DNA from: Sphingobacterium sp. JB170
GTDB lineage: Bacteria; Bacteroidota; Bacteroidia; Sphingobacteriales; Sphingobacteriaceae
Length of the DNA: 64,000 nt
Reading direction: 5' to 3'
NCBI RefSeq assembly: GCF_900163865.1
Contig: NZ_FUKU01000061.1
Coordinates: 23,567-87,566, forward strand
The translations under genes and the position numbers were made by a program. Of the stretch, positions 18,384-25,474 are shown piece after piece. Position 1 is the first letter of the stretch, and the number at the start of each line of letters is the position of its first letter. Under the pieces are notes generated by a model, which saw nothing but the letters and a program-made list of their open reading frames with translations, made no database searches and was not told where the DNA came from.

Positions 18384-18536
18384 GTGAACAACCGAATTGA
18401 ACTAATTGATAATGATATTGCTGTTTCCTAAAACTTCGGTAAGCGTTCCTCGATTATCGACATCCGTTTAAGTTTATATGCGTTTGATCCTACAGGCCGT
18501 AGATTGTGGGCGTTTGGTCCGGAGAAAACAAATTAA
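18384..18536 (+). pseudogene. Small decayed gene with one in-frame TAA
   Basis: From the GTG at 18384 the frame reads VNNRIELIDNDIAVS, then TAA at 18129+300 (18429-18431), then NFGKRSSIIDIRLSLYAFDP and TGRRLWAFGPEKTN before a second TAA at 18534. Both halves are in one frame, and the sequence between looks like a real protein. A TAT-to-TAA change (AVS-Tyr-NFGK) would explain the interruption. The frame is also open upstream to 18330 without an ATG. I do not recognise the family; it could instead be a chance frame. Confidence 0.4.
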
Positions 18537-18630
18537 ACAAACCCGACGTGAAAAATTTTGATAGATTGGGATCTAACGCTCGCTGTGTGGTCGTGCCGCA
18601 ATCTTACAACACGATAAAAAAAGACTTCTT

Positions 18631-20283
18631 ATGAAAAAGCTACTATTTACGATTAGCGCTGTAGCCATATTTTTAATAGGCGGCTGTAAGTCAAACCAAC
18701 GCGATTCGCAAAAGGCGGACCTAATCATATACGGCGGGACATCAGCGGCCATCACTGCTGCTGTTCAGGCTAAAAAATCAGGAAAGTCCGTTATTATCGT
18801 CTCGCCCGACAAACATTTAGGTGGATTATCGTCAGGTGGACTTGGATTTAGTGATACGGGAGACAAATCTGTGATTGGCGGATTGGCACGAGATTTTTAT
18901 CACCGTGTATATATGCACTACCAAGATAGCTCAGCCTGGAGCTGGCAGCAGCAGGATGAATATGGAAACCAGGGACAAGGGACACCAGCAATGGATGGCG
19001 AAAATCGAACGATGTGGATATTTGAACCTCATGTTGCCGAGTCGATATTCGAGGATTACGTTTTAGAATTTGGATTAGTGGTGCACAGGGACGAATGGTT
19101 AGACAGGGAACGTGGCGTAGAGTTAGAGGGGAATCGTATCGTATCCATCACAACACTTAACGGAAAGACTTATGTCGGAAAAATGTTCATTGATGCGACT
19201 TACGAAGGTGACCTGATGGCGGCCGCAGGAGTCAGCTATCATGTAGGACGAGAAGCCAGAAACACATACAACGAAAAATGGAACGGCGTACAAACGGGTG
19301 TCCTTCATCACGGACATTGGTTTAAAAGTGATATTAGTCCGTATCGCACTGCGGGAGATAGCTCCAGCGGCCTGTTATATGGTGTTTCGGGGGAGTTTCC
19401 CGGCAACTATGGTGAGGCGGACGAGCGCATACAAGCCTACTGCTTTAGAATGTGCTTGAGTAACGTTCCCCAAAATAAGGTGCCATTCGAAAAGCCAGAA
19501 GGCTATGATGCTGAAAATTATGAACTCCTAGCGCGGGTGTTTGCATCGGGCTGGAGCGAGACCTTTGAGAAGTTTGATGCCATTCCTAATCGGAAAACAG
19601 ACACAAATAATCACGGTCCATTTAGTACCGATTTTATCGGAATGAATTATGGCTATCCCGAAAGCACCTATGAAGAGCGAAAAGAGATCATTAAAGCGCA
19701 CGAACGCTATCAAAAAGGATTAATGTATTTTTTAGCTAATGATCCTAAAGTGCCTGACGATGTGCGCGCCCGGATGTCCCTGTGGGGGCTTGCTAAAGAT
19801 GAATTCGTGGATAACGGTAATTGGCCGCATCAGCTTTATATTCGTGAAGCGCGGCGGATGGTGGGGCAATATGTGATGACCGAACACGATACGTTTAGTG
19901 ATAAGGAGGTGGCAGATCCCGTCGGGATGGGGTCCTATGCCCTTGATTCGCATAATGTGCAACGTTATGTAAAGAAAGACGGGTACGTACAAAATGAAGG
20001 GGATATCGGCGTCGCGCCCAAACGTGGGGCATACAAGATATCCTACGGTTCACTAATCCCTAAAAAAGAGGAGTGTACAAATTTACTGGTCCCGGTATGT
20101 CTTTCCAGCTCGCATATAGCTTTCGGAAGCATACGTATGGAACCTGTTTTTATGATTCTTGCTCAAAGCGCGGCAATAGCCGCTTCGCTCGCCATTGATG
20201 GCGGTATTGATGTGCAAAATGTTTCATACTCGGATTTAAAAAAAGAACTCACGATGCAGAAGCAAGTGCTCGCCAAACCCTAA
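18631..20283 (+). CDS. FAD-dependent oxidoreductase lipoprotein (FAD_oxidored family)
   Basis: Exported flavoprotein of unknown substrate, 550 residues. A lipoprotein signal ends at Cys19 (IFLIGGC). The FAD dinucleotide-binding start is DLIIYGGTSAAITAAVQAKK at about 31-50, followed by KHLGGLSSGGLGFSDTG, the hallmark of PF12831 proteins. A conserved C-terminal block (ISYGSLIPKKEECTNLLVPV, then SSSHIAFGSIRMEPVFMILAQSAAIAA) matches the family, which is common in Bacteroidota polysaccharide-utilisation regions and sometimes called xanthan lyase in error. It stands alone here; the next gene is an ECF sigma factor 109 nt downstream. Confidence 0.9.
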   Translation: MKKLLFTISAVAIFLIGGCKSNQRDSQKADLIIYGGTSAAITAAVQAKKSGKSVIIVSPDKHLGGLSSGGLGFSDTGDKSVIGGLARDFYHRVYMHYQDSSAWSWQQQDEYGNQGQGTPAMDGENRTMWIFEPHVAESIFEDYVLEFGLVVHRDEWLDRERGVELEGNRIVSITTLNGKTYVGKMFIDATYEGDLMAAAGVSYHVGREARNTYNEKWNGVQTGVLHHGHWFKSDISPYRTAGDSSSGLLYGVSGEFPGNYGEADERIQAYCFRMCLSNVPQNKVPFEKPEGYDAENYELLARVFASGWSETFEKFDAIPNRKTDTNNHGPFSTDFIGMNYGYPESTYEERKEIIKAHERYQKGLMYFLANDPKVPDDVRARMSLWGLAKDEFVDNGNWPHQLYIREARRMVGQYVMTEHDTFSDKEVADPVGMGSYALDSHNVQRYVKKDGYVQNEGDIGVAPKRGAYKISYGSLIPKKEECTNLLVPVCLSSSHIAFGSIRMEPVFMILAQSAAIAASLAIDGGIDVQNVSYSDLKKELTMQKQVLAKP

Positions 20284-20392
20284 GCAAGGTAAAATATGGG
20301 GTGCGAACCACTTCATTTAAGATTTAGCGGACTTGTCACTAAATTATTTAAATAGTTTAAAGTAAAAGCGGGATTTATTCGTCTATACTATT

Positions 20393-20968
20393 ATGGATAG
20401 GCTCTACCCAGAAAACATGGCGGAAAAAAATGCTCGATCATTTGCGGCGGTTGTAAAAACTTATAGCAACCAATTGATGCACTTTGTGAAAGCGAGGGTT
20501 AGCAAGGCTGTGGATGCGGAAGATATTCTGCAGGAAGTCTGGTATCAATTCTCCCGGATAAGTGATATTGATGGGTTAGAAAATACAGGGGCATGGTTGT
20601 ACTCGGTTACACGAAATAAAATTACCGACAACTATCGAAAAAAGAAAAACGATTCGCTGGAAGATCTGACGGCAGCAAAGGACGAAGAAGACTTTTCCCT
20701 TGAGCATTTACTAGTTGCTGATGACAGTAATAATCCCGAACTTAAGATCTTTAAAGACATATTTTGGGATGAGTTAATGAAGGCACTAGCCGAGTTACCA
20801 GAAAATCAACGTACGGTGTATATTCGTAATGAAATTGAAGAGATGACGCTCAAAGAGATAGCCCTGCAGGATGGCGTGAATTTAAAGACCGTAATAAGTA
20901 GGAAGGGGTACGCGGTGAAGCATTTGCGTCTTCGTATGCGTGCGCTGTATGAGGAGTTAAATTATTAA
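20393..20968 (+). CDS. ECF-type RNA polymerase sigma factor
   Basis: Sigma-70 family, 191 residues, with only regions 2 and 4. Region 2 runs about 14-85 (FAAVVKTYSNQLMHFVKARV, DAEDILQEVWYQFSRI, NTGAWLYSVTRNKITDNYRKKK). Region 4 is about 130-185 (MKALAELPENQRTVYIRNEIEEMTLKEIALQDGVNLKTVISRK). No FecR-type anti-sigma gene follows; instead a 110-residue membrane protein begins 11 nt downstream, in an arrangement suggesting joint regulation. Its regulon is unknown. Confidence 0.93.
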   Translation: MDRLYPENMAEKNARSFAAVVKTYSNQLMHFVKARVSKAVDAEDILQEVWYQFSRISDIDGLENTGAWLYSVTRNKITDNYRKKKNDSLEDLTAAKDEEDFSLEHLLVADDSNNPELKIFKDIFWDELMKALAELPENQRTVYIRNEIEEMTLKEIALQDGVNLKTVISRKGYAVKHLRLRMRALYEELNY

Positions 20969-20979
20969 TATGATGTGCG

Positions 20980-21312
20980 ATGAATAGAAATATGAAAAAA
21001 AAGAGCAAAGGAAAGATCGCGCTAATTGTCATAGCGGTGATCACAATGGTTCTGTTAGTTATCGCGGTCGTGCAATACTTATGGAACTGGCTTATGCCTG
21101 ATATATTTGGGCTGAAGGAAATTACCTATTGGCAAGCATTTGGCTTGTTTTTACTCGCGAAATTATTTTTTGGCGGTAAGCCCGGAAGGCCGCGAAGATT
21201 TAGGCGCGAATACGATATAGATAGCGGAGATCAAGATGATCGATCTCCCGAAGATCGAGACCGGTTACGCGAGGAATGGAAAAGACGTTTTCAAGACAAA
21301 TGTGGCTTTTAA
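20980..21312 (+). CDS. Small membrane protein paired with the ECF sigma factor
   Basis: A 110-residue protein. A hydrophobic segment near the start (IALIVIAVITMVLLVIAVVQYL) and a second at ITYWQAFGLFLLAKLFFGG suggest two membrane helices. The tail is strongly charged (GRPRRFRREYDIDSGDQDDR, then PEDRDRLREEWKRRFQDKCGF). It starts 11 nt after the sigma gene's stop. An anti-sigma or sensor function is possible from position only. The start may be the ATG at 20980 or at 20992. Confidence 0.7.
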   Translation: MNRNMKKKSKGKIALIVIAVITMVLLVIAVVQYLWNWLMPDIFGLKEITYWQAFGLFLLAKLFFGGKPGRPRRFRREYDIDSGDQDDRSPEDRDRLREEWKRRFQDKCGF

Positions 21313-21341
21313 GGTGCGTTTGGCTTAAAGTGGGGAATTAG

Positions 21342-21395
21342 ATAAAAAAGGTTCTTTTATTTGGCACAATTCGCTCGATAAAAGAACCCTTTTTT
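21342..21395. terminator. Bidirectional rho-independent terminator
   Basis: A long stem (AAAAGGTTCTTTTAT against ATAAAAGAACCCTTTT) is bounded by A and T runs, so it can work on both strands. It sits between the convergent sigma-factor operon and the MdaB-like gene. Confidence 0.85.
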
Positions 21396-21499
21396 GGACC
21401 TCTTGGTGCGGCCAATTTCGGTTATACGTACCCGCAACTATTTTGAAAGTTATAAAGAATGCGAGCCTATATATTTGACCCGATCAGTTAGTAAGTTGC

Positions 21500-22105
21500 T
21501 TATTTTAAGATAGTTGGAAACTGACTTTCTAAGTGCTTTATGTACTGCTGATGATAACTATCAACTCGTTTCGGTGTGGCGTTTTTTTCTAAATCGTGAA
21601 AATGCATTCCAGAAACTCTTTGCAAGTCAACAAACTGATTCATTTTGTGAAAGCCAAACAAAATCCCGTCGTCTACAGCAATTTGATCAAAAAACTCACC
21701 TTCAAGTGTAAATGCGGTGTCCGGAGCGTTCCAGGTCGTTGTGACCATATACTTTTTGCCGTGCATTAATCCGCCCGTCCCATAATTTATTGCCGGGTTT
21801 TTTCTACTTCGGCCGTCGCTTGAGTACATTCCGTTACGATGCCCTTCGTTGAAGACGTTGTCGATATACAACTTGAAGCGGTTGGGCAGTTGAAACCACC
21901 AAATAGGGGTATGATAGACGATAAGATCTGCCCACTTAAAATTTTTAACTTGAGCACTCGCTTCGAAGCCATCATTGATATTGAAAATACGTACTGAACT
22001 GCCCGTATTTTCGAAGAATAGATTTGTCCAATCGGTTAGTGAGTCATTGAATTTTCCCCCTGAATGAGAAAATATCTGTCCTGCATTAATGATAAATACA
22101 TTCAT
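21500..22105 (-). CDS. NAD(P)H-dependent quinone reductase, flavodoxin-like fold (MdaB type)
   Basis: Predicted cytoplasmic FAD or FMN quinone reductase, 201 residues. The nucleotide-binding start is MNVFIINAGQIFSHSGGKFN. The family motif for binding and dimerisation is DLIVYHTPIWWFQLPNRFKLYIDNVF at about 60-85. MHGKKYMVTTTWNAPDTAF follows, as in MdaB of Escherichia coli. Divergent from a LysR gene 98 bp away, so it is likely that regulator's target, perhaps in response to quinones or electrophiles. Confidence 0.88.
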   Translation of the reverse strand: MNVFIINAGQIFSHSGGKFNDSLTDWTNLFFENTGSSVRIFNINDGFEASAQVKNFKWADLIVYHTPIWWFQLPNRFKLYIDNVFNEGHRNGMYSSDGRSRKNPAINYGTGGLMHGKKYMVTTTWNAPDTAFTLEGEFFDQIAVDDGILFGFHKMNQFVDLQRVSGMHFHDLEKNATPKRVDSYHQQYIKHLESQFPTILK

Positions 22106-22169
22106 TTGCGATAATTTTAATTATTGATAGCGCAAAGATCTATTAGTTTTATGTATATTTAAAATAATT

Positions 22170-22177
22170 TAAGTTTG
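22170..22177 (+). promoter_or_regulatory. Candidate -7 element for the LysR gene
   Basis: TAAGTTTG fits the Bacteroidota -7 consensus TAnnTTTG, 26 nt before the LysR start codon. A convincing -33 element was not seen. Confidence 0.35.
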
Positions 22178-22203
22178 ATACATCTATTATATTAATTATA
22201 GTT

Positions 22204-23121
22204 ATGCGCTGGAATTTAGAATGGTTAAGAACATTTAAAGCGATTTACGACACGGGTACGCTGTCAGCTGCTGCCCAAGAATTATATATCTCACAACCCG
22301 GTGTGAGTTTGCATTTAAACTCATTGGAAGCATATACGGGGTATAAATTGTTTGATCGGCAGGCACGTCGGATGGTACCAACTGAAAAAGGAAAAATGAT
22401 ATATAATTTTATATTAGATCCATTACTTAAATTGGAGTTGGCAGAACAGCAGTTTCATAAACGTACACTAGTTGAGCGCGCAACTATTTCAGTAGGGATG
22501 TGTTTTGAAACGTTTCAGTACACCTTGGAGGAGTACATCTCTGACTTGCCTTTTAACTTAATTATCAAATTTGGCTTATATAAGCAGATGCAGGAAGATT
22601 TGGATCATGGATTATTGGACCTCATTGTAACTTCCCGCAGTGGCAATCAGAAAAATTTGATTTATCAACCGTTTTCGCGAGAAAAAATTGTTTTAATAGC
22701 TGGAAGTAATACCGATACCACCGTGTTGGATAGGTTGATAGCGGGTGGAAATTTAAAAGAAGCGGTAGAATACTTGAAAAATCAATTATGGTACAGCACG
22801 GCAGCGGACATGGATCATTTAAAGGATTTTTGGATGCGACATTTTGGGGAACGACCAGATTTTTCACCCAATTATATTGTACCTAATATCTCTTCTATCA
22901 TCCGTTGTTTAAGTAATTCTGAAGGCTATTCTGTGGTCCCTGATTTCTTATGTCGCGAGGCAGTAGAATCCGGAAAAATTGTATTGGTGTGGGAAGGGGA
23001 CGAGCCGCTCGAGAATACGTTGTATTTTGGAACACGAAAAAAAACGATGTATCAATCCGAAATTGAAAAACTAGAACAACTATTAAAGGACAAATACGAA
23101 GGTGGCGCTGTCACCATCTAA
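22204..23121 (+). CDS. LysR-family transcriptional regulator
   Basis: Regulator of 305 residues. The winged helix-turn-helix runs about 1-62: NLEWLRTFKAIYDTGTLSAAAQELYISQPGVSLHLNSLEAYTGYKLFDR, the classical LysR pattern. A periplasmic-binding-like effector domain follows from about 90. It is divergent from the MdaB-type reductase with a 98-bp AT-rich spacer, the usual arrangement for a LysR regulator and its target. The inducer is unknown. Confidence 0.93.
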   Translation: MRWNLEWLRTFKAIYDTGTLSAAAQELYISQPGVSLHLNSLEAYTGYKLFDRQARRMVPTEKGKMIYNFILDPLLKLELAEQQFHKRTLVERATISVGMCFETFQYTLEEYISDLPFNLIIKFGLYKQMQEDLDHGLLDLIVTSRSGNQKNLIYQPFSREKIVLIAGSNTDTTVLDRLIAGGNLKEAVEYLKNQLWYSTAADMDHLKDFWMRHFGERPDFSPNYIVPNISSIIRCLSNSEGYSVVPDFLCREAVESGKIVLVWEGDEPLENTLYFGTRKKTMYQSEIEKLEQLLKDKYEGGAVTI

Positions 23122-23500
23122 CCTGGCAATAATTTAGGTGCGCACGAACAGAGCAGCGTGTCGCGACGTACAATTCTGCACCAAGTTTCCTGCGTAAGAT
23201 CGAATCTTTACTTCACTCTGATCTCAAAATACGTTTAGCATTGCGGTGCCTCGAACCGCTCATAGGGCTATGCGTCGCAATAAAAATTCGTCGTCCAAAA
23301 TCATGCAGCTTTATTCGATACGCTGTATGTCTAACCACGCTTTCGTCTTTTTTCGTTGATTGTAGAATTTGGGTATCATCCCGGTTTTGCAGTTGTTCGT
23401 TGTGCTGTTGAAAAGAAAAGTGAAATAATTTAAAGTATATCCATAGCGGTATTCGTCTACAATACCAAAGGCCTTTAAAAATTCATAAAAAATTAAAAAC
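23122..23500. other. Intergenic region, 379 bp
   Basis: No gene supported. The minus strand stays open for about 70 codons here, but without a start or recognisable similarity. The region holds the promoter of the small membrane protein and hsp20 genes. Confidence 0.3.
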
Positions 23501-23797
23501 ATGAAAAATAAATTTCGATTCATTTTACCCCGACTACTCGTCTTAACGGTATTATTGGGGATAGCAACCCTAATTATTGGGACAATCTTTAAATTAATAC
23601 TTTTTATTACCGTAGGTATTGGCGTAACTTCATTTGTATCGGCAAAAATAAGAAAGCGCAAGCGTTCGGTAACAAGTGAGCACGGCGCGATTAGCCCATA
23701 TCCAATGTACGCCGTATACCGCCAGCAGCAAAGCGCTATAGTTCCGGTGCAACACGCATTTCAAGAAAATAAAAAAACAATCGTACCTATCTATTAA
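23501..23797 (+). CDS. Small membrane protein upstream of Hsp20
   Basis: A 98-residue protein. Two hydrophobic segments are evident (LPRLLVLTVLLGIATLIIG, then FKLILFITVGIGVTSFVSA), followed by KIRKRKR, which places the tail on the cytoplasmic side by the positive-inside rule. The C-terminus is Q-rich and polar. It lies 21 nt before the hsp20 gene, with which it is presumably co-transcribed. I do not recognise a family; similar small proteins beside Hsp20 would support a stress role, but that is inference. Confidence 0.65.
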   Translation: MKNKFRFILPRLLVLTVLLGIATLIIGTIFKLILFITVGIGVTSFVSAKIRKRKRSVTSEHGAISPYPMYAVYRQQQSAIVPVQHAFQENKKTIVPIY

Positions 23798-23818
23798 TTC
23801 TTTAAATATTAAAACAAC

Positions 23819-24280
23819 ATGTTCAATAGAGATAATTATTCAAAAACCGGTTTCCAAGGCGAAAATAAATTCTGTAATGGAAATTTCAAGCAAAAGTTTG
23901 AGAAGCTTCAACAACATTTTTTTGCAGACAGTTCACCAGTTGGTGACTCCACACAAGGCCAACACGTTCCCGTGAACATCATGGAGAATGACGAGTTTTA
24001 CCAAGTGCAGCTTTACGCCGCCGGACGTCGGAAAGAAGACTTTAAAATAAGTATTGACAAACAAATACTGACAATATCAGGTCTAGCGTTAGAAGCAGAT
24101 GCCGCCGCAAATTTCATTCACCAGGAACAGCCCAATGCGTCGTTCCAGCGCGCATTTCAATTACAAGATGACATACTTACCGAACGCGTACACGCCAGTT
24201 ATGAAAATGGCGTTTTAACAATCATTTTACAAAAGGATCTGGAACGTGTTAAACCGGCACAGCAGGTAAGCGTTTCTTAA
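23819..24280 (+). CDS. Hsp20/alpha-crystallin-family small heat-shock protein
   Basis: ATP-independent chaperone that holds unfolding proteins, 153 residues. The alpha-crystallin domain spans about 50-148 (VPVNIMENDEFYQVQLYAAG, KEDFKISIDKQILTISGLA, and ending with the conserved YENGVLTIILQK, the A.Y.NGVL motif). The N-terminus is polar and N/Q-rich. It forms a two-gene unit with the membrane protein before it, closed by a terminator. Confidence 0.95.
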   Translation: MFNRDNYSKTGFQGENKFCNGNFKQKFEKLQQHFFADSSPVGDSTQGQHVPVNIMENDEFYQVQLYAAGRRKEDFKISIDKQILTISGLALEADAAANFIHQEQPNASFQRAFQLQDDILTERVHASYENGVLTIILQKDLERVKPAQQVSVS

Positions 24281-24312
24281 ATTCAAGCAATTTTACTGAT
24301 GTGTTTTTTCGT

Positions 24313-24346
24313 GAAAGCTCGGCTTTTTTGCTGAGCTTTCTTTATT
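24313..24346 (+). terminator. Rho-independent terminator after hsp20
   Basis: Stem GAAAGCTCGGC / GCTGAGCTTTC with a T6 loop, followed by TTTATT. Confidence 0.85.
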
Positions 24347-24568
24347 AAGATGGGCCATGAATAATAATTCGGTCGATTTAAATAATTCATGTCCTCACGG
24401 CTACGGCTTTTTAGGTTTGACGATTAATTGAAATTAGTATTTTTCGACGCCCACCCGGGTTTATTTTGCAAAAAAAAGTAACTATTCTTATTGTTGAAAT
24501 CTGACATTTATATTACAAATGGCTGGATATTTGCTGTATAGGAAAATGTTATTGTTAAACACATTAAT

Positions 24569-24964
24569 ATGAGAAGAAATATTACCGTAATTACCTCTCT
24601 ACTTGCTATTGTCGTCGGCATGAGTGGATTCCAACAAGAACAACAGGACGATCAACCAATCAATCTCAAGGTTCTTCCAAAAAGTATCAGCCACGCAGAG
24701 TTGGATAGTACAATGAAGTCTTTTAATGTAGCGTTGGGTGTGAAATGTGGACATTGTCATGCTGCGAAGCCGCACGGCGAGCGCGGTTTGGATTTCGCGT
24801 CAGACGAAAATCCAAAGAAAAATGTAGCGCGTGCAATGATAAAGATGACAAACAAAATCAATAAAAAGCATTTTAAATATGAACACGACGGCGTGCTGCG
24901 AAACATTTCATGTAAGACCTGTCACAACGGTCAGGACGAACCTTTTACAGTCGTCAATAATTAG
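24569..24964 (+). CDS. Di-haem c-type cytochrome (reaction-centre cytochrome c subunit-like)
   Basis: Periplasmic electron carrier, 131 residues. A signal peptide precedes LKVLPKSISHAELDSTMKSF. Two CxxCH haem sites are at 60-64 (CGHCH) and 115-119 (CKTCH). The pattern F..ALGVKCGHCH, followed by NPKKNVARAMIKM, matches the small CytoC_RC-like proteins common in Bacteroidota. They carry that name by similarity only and are not photosynthetic. It stands alone. Confidence 0.88.
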   Translation: MRRNITVITSLLAIVVGMSGFQQEQQDDQPINLKVLPKSISHAELDSTMKSFNVALGVKCGHCHAAKPHGERGLDFASDENPKKNVARAMIKMTNKINKKHFKYEHDGVLRNISCKTCHNGQDEPFTVVNN

Positions 24965-25361
24965 TTTTGATGCGCAATTTAATGAAGCTGTAGCCGGCTA
25001 GCGAACCACGAATCTAGTTGATACACCAACTTAAATACGTACGAATTATTACGCTAATTGGTTAGAAAAATCTACCGTTATATGATTTATTTGGTTAAAG
25101 TCTTTTACCGGCCGCCATGGCTACCATTCAGGGTTCTTGTCACGTCCGTCCTATACAATGTGTAGGCGTTTCTGTCTTTTTTATGCTTTGAAAAATTCCA
25201 AGTTTAAACAAATATGAAAATAATCAAACTTGGTCGTATCGTTCAGAAAGTAAAATACTTATACCCTACAGGATAATACCAATTTGTTTTTGAGCAGTTA
25301 ACGGTGGAGATGCCTATCACCGTTGTTTTCAGACCTGTTTTCCTCCTCTCGCATTAAATTG
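24965..25361. other. Leader region of susC pair 2 with two inverted repeats
   Basis: No gene seen. An 8-bp inverted repeat CCAAGTTT / AAACTTGG (25198-25233, 20-nt spacer) and a 7-bp hairpin AACGGTG / CACCGTT (25300-25324) precede a candidate -7 element. Either repeat could be a regulator site for the following locus. Confidence 0.35.
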
Positions 25362-25369
25362 TATATTTG
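25362..25369 (+). promoter_or_regulatory. Candidate -7 element for susC/susD pair 2
   Basis: TATATTTG fits TAnnTTTG. It lies 106 nt upstream of the susC-like start codon. No clear -33 element. Confidence 0.45.
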
Positions 25370-25474
25370 CTGCAACGATTCAGCTAATATGATATTAATG
25401 TTCGCCCGAACACTGATGTCTGATTTTAGCGGTTTATAAACCCATCGTTTCAACGCATAAACTATTTAAACTGG

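Noticed and set aside
23200..23661. Long minus-strand open frames, including a 116-codon frame opposite the small membrane protein gene
   Set aside because: The frame runs antisense to a convincing gene, with low-complexity I/V/N composition and no family resemblance.
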